A stretch of DNA of 64,000 bases from Hymenobacter mucosus. GTDB taxonomy: Bacteria > Bacteroidota > Bacteroidia > Cytophagales > Hymenobacteraceae. Below the pieces are notes generated by a model. That model had not been told where the DNA came from. It made no database searches and saw nothing but the letters and a program-made list of their open reading frames with translations. Below are positions 8,419-17,309 of this stretch, piece by piece. Location: NCBI RefSeq assembly GCF_900188255.1, contig NZ_FZNS01000003.1:372001-436000 (forward strand), written 5' to 3'. A program made the translations under genes and the position numbers. Positions within the stretch are counted from its first letter, which is position 1. The number at the start of each line of letters is the position of its first letter.

Positions 8419-9595
8419 CGTTGAACGAGCTGTGAATCCGCAGCTGGTTGCTGAAGATCTTGATAAAGCCCTTGGCGTCGCGGCCGTCCCAGGCATCGTT
8501 TTCTTCGCCGTAGGTGGCCACTTTAGAGCGCATCATGTCGTACTTCGACTCAATGCCCTGCAACTCGAACTGGTAAGGCTTCAGCGTTACGAACACCTTG
8601 CCCGACACCCGCTCCTGCGACGATGTGAGGAAGGCCTCCATGTCGCGCATTACCGGATCGAGGTACTGGGCTTCGTGCAGCAGCGTGCCGTACCAGTTGG
8701 CGATGTAGTCCTTGTGCAGCAGCTGCCAACGGCTGGAGGTGTGCTTTTCCAGCAAGTGGTGCGCCTTCAATAGAATCAGGGGTGCGGGAGCCTCGAAGCC
8801 CACGCGACCTTTAATACCCAGAATGGTGTCGCCCACGTGGGTGTCGCGGCCAATGGCGTAGCGTCCGCCCAGGTCGTTGAGCTGCTGGATGAGCTCTACT
8901 GGGTTCATCGACTTGCCATTCAGCGCTACGGGCTCTCCTTTCGCAAAGGTGATTTCGACAGTGGCGGGCTCATTGGCGGTGAGTTGGGTAGGGTACGCTG
9001 ACTCAGGCAGTGCCTGGTGCGAGGTAAGGGTTTCTACGCCGCCCACGCTGGTGCCCCAAATACCCTTGTTGATGGAGTACTTGGCCTTTTCCCAGCTCAT
9101 CTCGAAGCCGTGCTGGTTCAGGAAGTCAATCTCTGCCTGGCGCGACAGTTTCAGGTCGCGAATGGGCGTGATGATTTCCGTGTTGGGCGCGATAACCGAG
9201 AAAGCCACGTCGAAACGCACTTGGTCGTTGCCAGCACCAGTGCTGCCGTGAGCAATGTAATCGGCCTTGTGCTCGCGGGCGTACTCCGCTAGGGCCAACG
9301 ATTGGAACATGCGCTCCGCGCTGACACTCAGCGGGTAGGTGTCGTTCTTGAGGATGTTGCCAAAAATGAGGTAGCGCAGGCAGTCCTGGTAGAATCGCTG
9401 GGTCACGTCAATCACCTCGTGCTTCGAGGAGCCCAGTTCATAGGCTCGCTTCTCGATGGCAGCCAGCTCTTCCTCAGAAAAGCCGCCCGAGTTGACGATA
9501 ACGGTGTGAACTTCCAGACCCAGCTCGCGGGTCAGATATACAACGCAGTAGGACGTATCCAAGCCGCCGCTGTAGGCTAAAACTACCTTTTTCAT
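8408..9595 (-). CDS. argG: Argininosuccinate synthase
   Basis: ATP-dependent condensation of citrulline and aspartate. The 395-residue length is typical. The N-terminal PP-loop motif is AYSGGLDTSY, and the GSTGAGNDQVRF loop is also visible. The start codon overlaps the stop of the upstream GNAT gene as TAATG, and its end overlaps argC, so GNAT-argG-argC-argD form one tightly coupled translational unit. Confidence 0.97.
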   Translation of the reverse strand: MKKVVLAYSGGLDTSYCVVYLTRELGLEVHTVIVNSGGFSEEELAAIEKRAYELGSSKHEVIDVTQRFYQDCLRYLIFGNILKNDTYPLSVSAERMFQSLALAEYAREHKADYIAHGSTGAGNDQVRFDVAFSVIAPNTEIITPIRDLKLSRQAEIDFLNQHGFEMSWEKAKYSINKGIWGTSVGGVETLTSHQALPESAYPTQLTANEPATVEITFAKGEPVALNGKSMNPVELIQQLNDLGGRYAIGRDTHVGDTILGIKGRVGFEAPAPLILLKAHHLLEKHTSSRWQLLHKDYIANWYGTLLHEAQYLDPVMRDMEAFLTSSQERVSGKVFVTLKPYQFELQGIESKYDMMRSKVATYGEENDAWDGRDAKGFIKIFSNQLRIHSSFNDEN

Positions 9596-10176
9596 TATTG
9601 GCCTTGGGGTGTAAGAATTTCAATCGTCTCCTGTACGCGCTGGCTAAACTGGTCGTCGAGCTTGTCGTAGACCATGCCCGTGCACAGGCACATTTTGCGC
9701 TCGTTTTCCATCAGGATGCCGTAGTTTTTGCAACTAGAGCAGCCTTTCCAGAAATCGTCGCTCTGGGTTAGCTCGGGAAAGGTAACGGGGCGGTAGCCCA
9801 GTTCATTGTTGATCTTCATCACGGCTGCGCTGGTCGTGATACCGAATATTTTGGCCGCTGGGTATTTCGTGCGCGACAGCTCAAACACCCGGTGTTTGAT
9901 AGCGCGGCCCAAGCCCTCCTTGCGCAACTCCGTGTTTACGATGAGGCCCGAGTTGACAACGAACTTGTTGTCTTCGAAGGTCTCGATGTAACAAAAGCCA
10001 GCTAGCTGCTCATCAATGAAGGCAATGATAGCATCGCCTTTCACCATCTTCTTTACCAGATAGTTAGGGTCGCGCTTGGCGATGCCGACACCACGCGCTT
10101 TCGCGGATTCGGCGTACCACTGACAGAGGGTTTCCACATACTGCGCGTCGGCAGCATTGGCTACGCGTAAAATCAT
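9595..10176 (-). CDS. GNAT-family N-acetyltransferase, candidate N-acylglutamate synthase
   Basis: A 193-residue GNAT protein with the acetyl-CoA loop region around VNTELRKEGLGRAIKHRVF and a C-terminal Cys-containing tail (SSCKNYG, CLCTGMVY). As the first gene of the argG-argC-argD operon, with no argA or argJ in the window, the natural inference is that it makes the N-acylglutamate that ArgB phosphorylates. Similar GNAT genes sit in arginine clusters of other Bacteroidota. ATG at 10176 is preferred over an upstream frame start. The acyl donor (acetyl- or succinyl-CoA) cannot be told from sequence alone. Confidence 0.8.
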   Translation of the reverse strand: MILRVANAADAQYVETLCQWYAESAKARGVGIAKRDPNYLVKKMVKGDAIIAFIDEQLAGFCYIETFEDNKFVVNSGLIVNTELRKEGLGRAIKHRVFELSRTKYPAAKIFGITTSAAVMKINNELGYRPVTFPELTQSDDFWKGCSSCKNYGILMENERKMCLCTGMVYDKLDDQFSQRVQETIEILTPQGQ

Positions 10177-10243
10177 GGTCAAAGCTCGGTTGGTTGCCTT
10201 CGTATACGGCAACAGACTCGGAAAGACGATAAGGGAGGAGCTA

Positions 10244-10273
10244 GAAACGTAGCTAGCAGACGAGGCCGTGCAA
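10244..10273 (-). promoter_or_regulatory. Candidate promoter for the GNAT-argGCD operon
   Basis: Read on the minus strand, a TTG (10271-10273) is followed after 19 nt by TACGTTTC (10244-10251), close to the Bacteroidota -33 TTG / -7 TAnnTTTG pattern (last base differs). It would give a leader of about 60 nt before the GNAT start. Confidence 0.4.
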
Positions 10274-10786
10274 CAACCGAACCTATGATCGGCGGCAAGA
10301 AAAGCCTAAAAAACAGGTGCCCGCAGCGTAAGCCCTGAAAGAGCAGTTGGTTACGTGGTCGGGGAGGGGTACACTTCGGCCTACACTCGTGTCAATTCGT
10401 TATTCGTAAGAAACTTTCTTCTGTGGGGCGCTTTCCGTTAGGCCCCTTTCGCCGGTTTTGGTACTGCTAAAACGCAGACGAAATATTGCATGCCAGCGGC
10501 TAAGCTGGCATTGTTCGCACAACCAAAGCTGGTCGTCGCAAAAGCGCAATAGAAGAGAGACGAATCATTGACAGTTGCCGCAGGGCGGCGTGGAGTGTTT
10601 CTGCGGTTTAAATGAATAGGACCGCTAAATCGTTGCAAAACTAGATGTTTTTTTTTGGAAACTTTGCCCAGGTGACTTCAAAAAATAGTCCTACCCAAGG
10701 CGGTTTTCCGTTAGCGGTTAGCCAGTGAAGTATACCCTTTGGCAGCTTGTGGCCGCTTGTGGCCCATTTTTATCCCTTCCTTTTGT
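10274..10786. other. Divergent intergenic region between the two arg transcripts
   Basis: About 510 bp with no convincing gene. It holds an 8-bp-arm hairpin ATGCCAGC/GCTGGCAT at 10490-10511 and a near -7 box AAACTTTG at 10659-10666 pointing toward argB. A 66-codon minus-strand frame (10438-10638) looks like chance. Shared regulation of both arg units from here is plausible, but I see no clear operator palindrome. Confidence 0.4.
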
Positions 10787-11569
10787 ATGCGCGAAGGCCT
10801 GAAAATTTTTAAGATTGGCGGTGGCATCATTGATGACGAAGCACAACTACAGCACTTCTTGGCCGAGCTTGCCAAGGTTGCTGGCCGGAAATTGCTGGTG
10901 CACGGCGGCGGGAAAGGTGCCAGCCAGATGCTTGCTAGCTTAGGCATTGCGCCGAAGATGGTAGAGGGGCGGCGCATCACCGATGCCGCTACCCTTGATA
11001 TCGTGACGATGTTTTACGCCGGTAAAACCAATAAGCAAGTGGTGTCGCTGCTGCAAGCGGCGGGTGTCAATGCGCTGGGTCTATCCGGGGCCGATGGCAA
11101 TGCTATTCGGGCCGTGAAGCGCCCAGTAAAGGATATTGACTACGGCTTCGTAGGCGACCTGCCCGAAGGCAGCGTCAATACCGAACTGCTCCACCAGTTG
11201 CTGCAGGCCGGCATCACGCCCGTGTTTTGCGCCATCACCCACGACGGGCGCGGTCAGCTCCTTAACACTAATGCCGACACCATTGCCAGTACCTTGGCCC
11301 GCGCCCTGGCTGCGCAGTATGAGGTAGAGTTGCACTTCTGCTTCGAGAAAGATGGTGTTCTCTCTGACATCAACGATGAGCAGTCGGTGATTCCGCAGAT
11401 CGTACCAAGCCAGTATCAGCAACTGAAAGCTGAGGGAGTAATTGCCGCCGGTATGGTACCCAAGCTCGATAACGCCTTTGCCGCCCTGGAAGCCGGGGTG
11501 GAGCGGGTAGTGATTGAAAACGCGCTTAAAATCAATGAACCCGTGAAAACTGTGCTATGTCGGAGCTAA
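10787..11569 (+). CDS. argB: Acetylglutamate kinase (N-acylglutamate kinase)
   Basis: Phosphorylates N-acylglutamate. 260 residues of the amino-acid kinase family, with KIGGGIIDD near the N-terminus, the substrate loop LLVHGGGKGASQML and GLSGADGNAI. I place the start at the ATG at 10787 (MREGLKIFKIGG), since the upstream extension is untranslated-looking. Its last 13 bases overlap the start of argE (11557), so the two are coupled. Confidence 0.95.
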   Translation: MREGLKIFKIGGGIIDDEAQLQHFLAELAKVAGRKLLVHGGGKGASQMLASLGIAPKMVEGRRITDAATLDIVTMFYAGKTNKQVVSLLQAAGVNALGLSGADGNAIRAVKRPVKDIDYGFVGDLPEGSVNTELLHQLLQAGITPVFCAITHDGRGQLLNTNADTIASTLARALAAQYEVELHFCFEKDGVLSDINDEQSVIPQIVPSQYQQLKAEGVIAAGMVPKLDNAFAALEAGVERVVIENALKINEPVKTVLCRS

Positions 11570-12627
11570 TTGGGCGGCTGACGGAGGATGCTATTGAGCT
11601 GCTGCAGGAGCTAATTCAGACGCCCTCCCTCTCGCGGGAAGAGGACCAGACGGCGGAGCTGATCTTCCGGTTTCTGACCTTCCACGGCGCCCACCCGCGG
11701 CGGGATAAAAACAACGTATGGGCTGTGTCGAAGCACTTTGATGCCGCCAAGCCTACTATCCTACTCAACTCCCATCACGACACCGTGAAGGCCGGCAACA
11801 CCTGGACCTACGACCCGCTGGGCGCCGTGGTGGAAGGCGACAAGCTGGTAGGCCTGGGTAGCAACGACGCCGGGGCTTCGGCAGTGAGTCTGCTGGCTAC
11901 CTTCCTGTACTTCCACGAGCGCACCGACCTAGCTTACAACCTCATCTGCGCCATTACGGCTGAGGAGGAGGTATCGGGGATAAACGGCATCCGGAGCGTA
12001 CTGCCCCAGCTAGGCCACATCGACCTGGGCATTGTGGGTGAACCTACGCAGATGGACCTCGCTGTGGCGGAAAAAGGCCTCGTGGTGCTCGACTGCGTGG
12101 CTCACGGCCGGACGGGGCACGCCGCCCGCGAAGAAGGTGAAAACGCCCTTTACAAAGCCGTGGCTGACATTCAGTGGTTTGAGCAATTTCGCTTTCCAGA
12201 AGTATCGGAGCTACTAGGCCCCGTGAAGATGACCGTGACGCAGATTCAGGCCGGCTCCCAGCACAACGTTGTACCCGACCGCTGCACCTTCGTAGTGGAT
12301 GTGCGCACCAACGAGTGCTACTCCAATGTTGAAGTGGTAGAGCTGGTGCGTCAGCACGTTACTTCCGACGTTACGCCGCGCTCCACGCACCTTAATTCCT
12401 CGCGCATTGAGCTAGGCCACCCCCTGGTGCAGCGGGGCATAGGCCTAGGCCGCCGCACGTTCGGTTCCGTCACGTTGTCCGACCAATCGATGATGCCGTT
12501 TACTACGGTAAAAATTGGCCCTGGTGACTCTGCCCGCTCCCACACACCCGATGAGTACATTCTGCTCAGCGAAATCAGGGCGGGGGTACGGGGCTACGTA
12601 GCTTTGCTGGACGGGCTACAACTGTAA
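11557..12627 (+). CDS. argE: M20-family deacetylase, acetylornithine/acetylcitrulline deacetylase type
   Basis: Zinc-dependent amidohydrolase that removes the N-acyl group. 356 residues with the M20 metal motifs LLNSHHDTVKAG, GSNDAGASAVS and the catalytic glutamates in AEEEVSGINGI, plus a dimerisation insert in the middle. In Bacteroidota that use an acylornithine carbamoyltransferase the substrate is the acyl-citrulline rather than acyl-ornithine. That transferase is not in this window, so the exact substrate stays open. Overlaps argB by 13 nt. Confidence 0.9.
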   Translation: MSELIGRLTEDAIELLQELIQTPSLSREEDQTAELIFRFLTFHGAHPRRDKNNVWAVSKHFDAAKPTILLNSHHDTVKAGNTWTYDPLGAVVEGDKLVGLGSNDAGASAVSLLATFLYFHERTDLAYNLICAITAEEEVSGINGIRSVLPQLGHIDLGIVGEPTQMDLAVAEKGLVVLDCVAHGRTGHAAREEGENALYKAVADIQWFEQFRFPEVSELLGPVKMTVTQIQAGSQHNVVPDRCTFVVDVRTNECYSNVEVVELVRQHVTSDVTPRSTHLNSSRIELGHPLVQRGIGLGRRTFGSVTLSDQSMMPFTTVKIGPGDSARSHTPDEYILLSEIRAGVRGYVALLDGLQL

Positions 12628-12639
12628 TAGGCTAGTTAA

Positions 12640-12800
12640 GTTCTAGAATACCAGAACCTAATTGTCCTCCTCAGCCAAGGAGGGGTTTCAGGTGATTGAC
12701 TGTTGTTGAACATCTAAAACTAGCTTTAGTCATCGTTCTAGGCCACATCAACCACCCCTAGCCCCTCCTTTCCAAAGTGGGGAACTAGGTTTAGCTTTAA
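12640..12800. repeat. Paired inverted repeat element, family B
   Basis: Two hairpins in opposite orientation: CCTCCT...AGGAGG at 12666-12683 and CCCCTCCTTT...AAAGTGGGG at 12762-12782, each flanked by similar sequence (GAACCTAATT and its relative GGAACTAGGTTTAG). Together they resemble a bipartite REP-type element. It lies between argE and argH. A degenerate single unit recurs at 46551-46593. Confidence 0.6.
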
Positions 12801-12810
12801 CCAACCACGC

Positions 12811-14118
12811 ATGAAAATCTGGGATAAGGGCATTGCCGTTGATAAGAAGATAGAGCAGTTCACCGTGGGCCGCGACCGGGAGCTGGATATGTATTTAGCG
12901 CAGTTTGACGTGCAGGCCTCCAAGGCTCAGGCCAACATGCTGGCGAAGGCCGGGCTGCTTTCCGATGAGGAGAATCAGCAGCTCCAGCAGGGCCTTATGG
13001 AGCTAGCTACGCAAATCGAGGACGGCACCTTTACCATTGAGGCGGAGTTCGAGGACGTGCACTCCAAGATTGAGTACTATCTGACTGAGAAGTTCGGCGA
13101 CGCAGGTAAGAAAATCCACACCGCACGCTCCCGCAACGACCAGGTGCTGACGGCTATCCAGTTGTTCCTGAAGGACTACACCGAGCGTGCCGCCGCCAAA
13201 ACGCTGGAATTAGTGCAGGTGCTCTTGCAGAAAGCCGAGGCGCATAAGGAAGACCTGATGCCCGGTTACACCCATTTCCAGGCCGCCATGCCCAGCTCCT
13301 TCGGGCTGTGGTTTTCCGCTTACGCTGAGCACCTGCTGCTAGATCTGGCCCTGTTTGAAGCTGCCCACACCGTAGCCGATCAAAATCCGCTAGGCTCCGG
13401 CGCCGGCTTTGGCAGTAGCTTCCCCATCGACCGACTGATGACCACCCAGGAAATGGCGTTCGGCAACCTGGCCGTGAGCAGCGTGGGCGCTCAAATGCTG
13501 CGCGGCAAAACTGAGAAGACGGTAGCCTTTGCCCTGGCTGGCATGGCCGCCACCCTCGCAAAAATGGCCTACGACTTGGTGTTGTACAACTCGCAGGATC
13601 TGGCCTTTGTGGAGCTACCCAAGGAGTTTACCACCGGCTCCAGCATCATGCCCCACAAGAAAAACCCCGATGTATTTGAGTTGATTCGGGCGCGTTGCAA
13701 TGCTCTGCAGGCCCTGCCCAACACGCTCATGCTGGCGACCAGCAACCTGCCCAGCGGCTACCACCGCGACTTCCAGATTCTGAAGGAGCTGCTCTTTGAG
13801 CCCATGACCCAGTTCCTCGACATTCTCGACATCGTGCTCTTCGCCCTGCCCCAGCTGCGCATCAAGCCCAACCTGCTGAACCAGGAGAAGTACGACGCCG
13901 TGTTCACCGTCGAGAATATCAACCAGCTCATTCAAAGCGGCACCCCGTTCCGCACCGCCTACAAGCAGGTAGGCCTGGCTGTGGAGGATGGCAGCTACAT
14001 GCCGCACAAGGAGTTCCAAACTACCCATTTGGGTAGCGTCCATAACCTAGGCTTAAAAGTGATTCAGGCGAAGGTGCAGCGCTTGCAGGAAAAGAGCGGT
14101 TTGGTGAAAAAGCAATAG
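12811..14118 (+). CDS. argH: Argininosuccinate lyase
   Basis: Cleaves argininosuccinate to arginine and fumarate, the last arginine step. 435 residues of the fumarase/aspartase superfamily, with the signature loop GSSIMPHKKNPDVFE containing the catalytic serine, and HTARSRNDQV near residue 110. The start MKIWDKGIAVDKKIEQFTVG is the Bacteroidota form of the N-terminus. It is third in the plus-strand unit after argB-argE, separated by the family B repeat. Confidence 0.97.
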   Translation: MKIWDKGIAVDKKIEQFTVGRDRELDMYLAQFDVQASKAQANMLAKAGLLSDEENQQLQQGLMELATQIEDGTFTIEAEFEDVHSKIEYYLTEKFGDAGKKIHTARSRNDQVLTAIQLFLKDYTERAAAKTLELVQVLLQKAEAHKEDLMPGYTHFQAAMPSSFGLWFSAYAEHLLLDLALFEAAHTVADQNPLGSGAGFGSSFPIDRLMTTQEMAFGNLAVSSVGAQMLRGKTEKTVAFALAGMAATLAKMAYDLVLYNSQDLAFVELPKEFTTGSSIMPHKKNPDVFELIRARCNALQALPNTLMLATSNLPSGYHRDFQILKELLFEPMTQFLDILDIVLFALPQLRIKPNLLNQEKYDAVFTVENINQLIQSGTPFRTAYKQVGLAVEDGSYMPHKEFQTTHLGSVHNLGLKVIQAKVQRLQEKSGLVKKQ

Positions 14119-14150
14119 TGTTTGCGTAGAATACTATAAGTCACATAAAG

Positions 14151-14251
14151 CACGTCATCCTGAGCAGAGCGAAGGATCTTACCACGGTAGCACGAGGCGC
14201 TAGGCCAGTCGTTCTTACCTGATAAGACTTCGCTCTGCTCAGGATGACGTG
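14151..14251. repeat. Full copy of dispersed inverted repeat family A, likely bidirectional terminator
   Basis: Left arm 14151-14181 begins CACGTCATCCTGAGCAGAGC and right arm 14223-14251 ends with its near-perfect reverse complement (CGCTCTGCTCAGGATGACGTG). The loop is about 40 nt. It lies between the convergent argH and the TonB-C gene at 14309, so a hairpin here could end both transcripts. Confidence 0.75.
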
Positions 14252-14308
14252 CTTTTAGGCTATACAGCTTTGGTTGAAGAAAGCTTGTAGTAACGCTAGG
14301 CCTATTCG

Positions 14309-14770
14309 CTATTTCTTAACCGGCTTCGCTATAGGCAAAGTTAGTTTTACGTCTACTGGCTTTCCGTTTTGGTAGCCTGGTGTGAAGCTCTCTATAGAAG
14401 CAAAAGCGGTAGCTAGGGCTGGATCTACTGCTGCTTCTGTTTCTGCTGGGTTGGGCCCTAAAGCTGGGCGACGAACGTTACCGTCTTGGTCGATGATGAA
14501 GCTGATGTAGGCATCACTGCCGCCAGCTGCGCCGCGCACGTGGCTGCTGATAAAGGCCTGCAATCCTTCTCTGCCTCCATTAGAATACACGGGCATCTTC
14601 TCCACATAGGTGTAGAAGGTGCGCCCATCTAGCTTGTTTGGGCCGTTTTGATTAACGGAAACAGCATTAGGCATGGGTACCGGCGTGGGGCTGCTTTGGG
14701 CAGTAGCGGCTAAGCTGGTAAAAAATAGGCCTAGGCTCAATGATAAGGGCTTTGCTAGTAAAAAGGGCAT
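14309..14770 (-). CDS. Secreted TonB C-terminal-domain-like protein
   Basis: A 153-residue protein with a signal peptide (cut near TAQSS). The C-terminal TonB-C-type domain has the hallmark order VEKMPVYSNGGREGLQAFISSHV, then a strand pair FIIDQDGNVRRP, and ends GYQNGKPVDVKLTLPI. It lacks a proline-rich spanning region and a membrane anchor, so it is not a classical TonB energy transducer. In Bacteroidota such domains often occur as periplasmic stand-alone proteins. It is related in its C-terminal half to the gene at 16549-17238. Confidence 0.8.
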   Translation of the reverse strand: MPFLLAKPLSLSLGLFFTSLAATAQSSPTPVPMPNAVSVNQNGPNKLDGRTFYTYVEKMPVYSNGGREGLQAFISSHVRGAAGGSDAYISFIIDQDGNVRRPALGPNPAETEAAVDPALATAFASIESFTPGYQNGKPVDVKLTLPIAKPVKK

Positions 14771-14811
14771 AAAAGTGTGATAAAGAGTGGTATACTAGTT
14801 GTGAGAGCTTG

Positions 14812-16368
14812 TTATCGGTTGCGGCCGTACTGCTCGTGAGAGCTTACCCAATCACTGCTGCTAATGGCGGAGCCCAGGCTAAGCTCGCCAGCTAGTACTA
14901 CGCCCGCCACAATTTCCGCAAACTTGTTCACGGTGCCGCGCCCTACGCAGCCCAGCATACGTAGGCACTCGTTTTGGGTAGCTAGGCCCGTGCCGCCGCC
15001 GTGGGTAGCCACAATGAGGGAGGGAATAGTGATGCTGAGGTATAGGTCGCCTTCCTTCGTGACTTCGGAGTACAGCACCCCCGCTGAGGATTCCGAGACG
15101 TTGGCCACATCTTGGCCGGTGGCAATGAACAGGGCCGTGATGCCGTTGGCGGAGTGGGCGCCGTTGTTGTTTGCGCCGGAAAGAAATGCCCCCACATTAC
15201 TGACCTGCCCATGGTAGGCCAGTTGCTCGGGCGTCACGCGCATGCGCTGCTGCAAAATATCGCGCTTGATGGTAGCCTCGGCCACTACGCGCTTGCCTCG
15301 AGTGCGCATCACATTTACCTGGGACGCTTTCTTGTCGGTAGCGAAGTTCGATTCGAGGTAGAAGTGCCGAATGGGAGCCGCTTTGTAGTGCTCTAAAATC
15401 CAGGAGCAGGCCGCGAAAGTGGCGCGGCCTACCATGTTCTGGCCCGCTGCGTCGCCGGTGCTGTAGTTGAAGCGCAGGTAGGCAAACTTGCCCGCCAAGT
15501 ATGTGTCGATGTACTGGAGCTTAGCCACGCTGGAGGTGCTTTCCGCTTCCGGCCGAATTCGCTCAATCTCATCGGCTATCCACTGCCCAAAGTCGCGGGC
15601 GCCGCGGGCATCATCGAACACAAACACCGGCGCCCGCTGCATGGCGTCGCCAATGACGGTGCACTTCACGCCGCCGCAGAGGTTGAGCACCTGAATGCCC
15701 CGGTTGTAGCTCGCTACCAGCGTACCCTCAGTTGTAGCCAGAGGGATGAGAAAATCGCCCTGGGCGTGCTCCCCGTTTACGTGCAGAGGCCCCGCCAAGC
15801 CCACCGGAACTTGAGCTACCCCTGTGAAATGCTCGCAGTTACCCTGGAGGGTATGGGGGTCGAAGGAGTACTGCTTGAGGTGGTGAAACTCCTGCTCGGC
15901 GTATTCCTCAGCAAAGCGCTGCCGGGCCTGAATGGCGGCCTCAGAATAGTCATCTTCCTCTGAACGCGGAATGCGCGCCCGGTTTTTAGGTTGCTGGGTA
16001 ATGGCATCCTCCACCTCCACCTGCAACTCCCCAAATGGGTCGGCCACAAACTGCACCCGCACCTTGTGCATGCCCTCCTGCAAATGGGCCGTAGCCAAAT
16101 GGAAGGTGGCCGACTGGCCTACCGGCAAGTTTACGCCGTTGCCTTCAGCGTTCAGCGCCGATGCCGGGCGCACGTTACCATCGCCCATATCCAGCGCAAT
16201 CTGCTCGGCGGCAACATGCACCCCATCAATCTGCACATGGTCGATGCGCATGACCCGAACCGTGTCCAAGCGGTTTTTGATGCTGAAGGCCACGCCCTCG
16301 GGCGTGTTGTGCAGGCTGCCGCGGGTGTAAAGCAGCTTGAGCATCATGGGGCTTGGCGTGAAGAGCAT
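14812..16368 (-). CDS. Hydroxymethylglutaryl-CoA reductase, class I, with N-terminal extension
   Basis: Reduces HMG-CoA to mevalonate with NADPH, the committing step of the mevalonate route to isoprenoids. Of 518 residues, about 1-125 form a beta-rich extra domain of unknown role and about 155-518 are the reductase. Catalytic residues are visible: Glu214 (ATTEGTLVAS), Asp306 (TGDAAGQNM), Lys346/347 (ATDKK) and the C-terminal His511 (SSHEQYG). The glycine-rich THGGGTGLATQ is also present. An ATG seven codons in (16347) is an alternative start. Flanked by two TonB-C genes. Confidence 0.93.
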   Translation of the reverse strand: MLFTPSPMMLKLLYTRGSLHNTPEGVAFSIKNRLDTVRVMRIDHVQIDGVHVAAEQIALDMGDGNVRPASALNAEGNGVNLPVGQSATFHLATAHLQEGMHKVRVQFVADPFGELQVEVEDAITQQPKNRARIPRSEEDDYSEAAIQARQRFAEEYAEQEFHHLKQYSFDPHTLQGNCEHFTGVAQVPVGLAGPLHVNGEHAQGDFLIPLATTEGTLVASYNRGIQVLNLCGGVKCTVIGDAMQRAPVFVFDDARGARDFGQWIADEIERIRPEAESTSSVAKLQYIDTYLAGKFAYLRFNYSTGDAAGQNMVGRATFAACSWILEHYKAAPIRHFYLESNFATDKKASQVNVMRTRGKRVVAEATIKRDILQQRMRVTPEQLAYHGQVSNVGAFLSGANNNGAHSANGITALFIATGQDVANVSESSAGVLYSEVTKEGDLYLSITIPSLIVATHGGGTGLATQNECLRMLGCVGRGTVNKFAEIVAGVVLAGELSLGSAISSSDWVSSHEQYGRNR

Positions 16369-16548
16369 AGGGCGGGGAGAGGTTAAGGGTGCGGAAAGAG
16401 TAGAAAGATTGGCTTGCTACGGAAATACGAGGCGCTATGATTATGGTCCAAAAAAATAGAATGGTAGCAGCGCATCATCCTTTTTAGTGGCAGGTTGGTC
16501 GAGGAAGGCAAGCAGCCTACTGTCTAAGGCAAAGACACCTTGTTCATC

Positions 16549-17238
16549 TCACTTGCGCTTACGAAATGGAGCCGATGCATCTGTTGCTTGGAAGGTAATC
16601 GGGATGGTGTACGGAATCTCTACTGGTTGACCATTTTGTAACCCGGGGGTAAAATCTCCCAAGGTCTTCACCGCGTGAAGAGCTGCCTCGTCAGCTACGT
16701 GTCCTAACCCTTTTACAATATGTGGATTACAAACCTTTCCTTTGGTATCAACAGTGAACCCGACCACTACCCGACCACCACGTGTCAAGCCTATCGGATA
16801 TTGTAAATTCTTGCTGATGACGAGCATTATTCCCTCTTGACCTCCATCTTTATAAACGGGCATTTTCTCTGCAACTGACCCATGCACAATTGTTTTGGGC
16901 TGCAATGCCGCTGGTGGCAAGGTCTTCCGCACCTGTGCCAGTGCCTCCTGCCCCGATAGGCCTAGGCCGCACACCAGCACCAACGCTACCAAAAACCGAC
17001 GCAGCTTCAGGCGTAGCAGGGGATGTGCGGTTACCTGCTCCGACCGGAACCGGCCGCAGACGCGCCCATCAGGAGAGCTTTGAAAGGCGGCGGTTAAATC
17101 GGTTTGGGTAGAGGTAGTGAAGTCAATGACCACTCGGTCGCACTGGGCGCAGTGGTGGCCCTGAGCTACAGGCGTCATCTGCTGCCAGTCTTCGTGGCAA
17201 CGGTTCAGGCGGACATTGAGGATAGGTAGCAGGAGCAT
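16549..17238 (-). CDS. TonB C-terminal-domain protein with N-terminal Cys motif
   Basis: 229 residues. The cytoplasmic-looking N-terminus has four conserved cysteines (CHEDWQQMTP, HCAQCDRVVIDFT, VCGRF), a pattern common in Bacteroidota TonB-like proteins and probably a metal-binding knuckle. One TM helix follows at about 80-100 (LVALVLVCGLGLSG), then a periplasmic TonB-C domain from about 125 (AEKMPVYKDGGQEG ... PGLQNGQPVEIPYTIPI). Probably an envelope energy-transduction or signalling component; the partner is unknown. Confidence 0.8.
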   Translation of the reverse strand: MLLLPILNVRLNRCHEDWQQMTPVAQGHHCAQCDRVVIDFTTSTQTDLTAAFQSSPDGRVCGRFRSEQVTAHPLLRLKLRRFLVALVLVCGLGLSGQEALAQVRKTLPPAALQPKTIVHGSVAEKMPVYKDGGQEGIMLVISKNLQYPIGLTRGGRVVVGFTVDTKGKVCNPHIVKGLGHVADEAALHAVKTLGDFTPGLQNGQPVEIPYTIPITFQATDASAPFRKRK

Positions 17239-17309
17239 GACGGTAGCAGATAGTGAAGGGCAATAAAGGGGTATCTGCTAAATGACGTAAGGAGCTGCTG
17301 CGAGTTTGC

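Noticed and set aside
10438..10638. 66-codon minus-strand frame in the arg divergent region
   Set aside because: No start context, no family pattern, and it covers a hairpin. Considered and rejected as an Arg leader peptide because it has no run of Arg codons.
14151..14251. Inverted repeat considered as an insertion-sequence remnant
   Set aside because: No transposase fragment or target duplication is nearby, and related arms recur elsewhere in intergenic gaps, so it is better read as a REP-like repeat.
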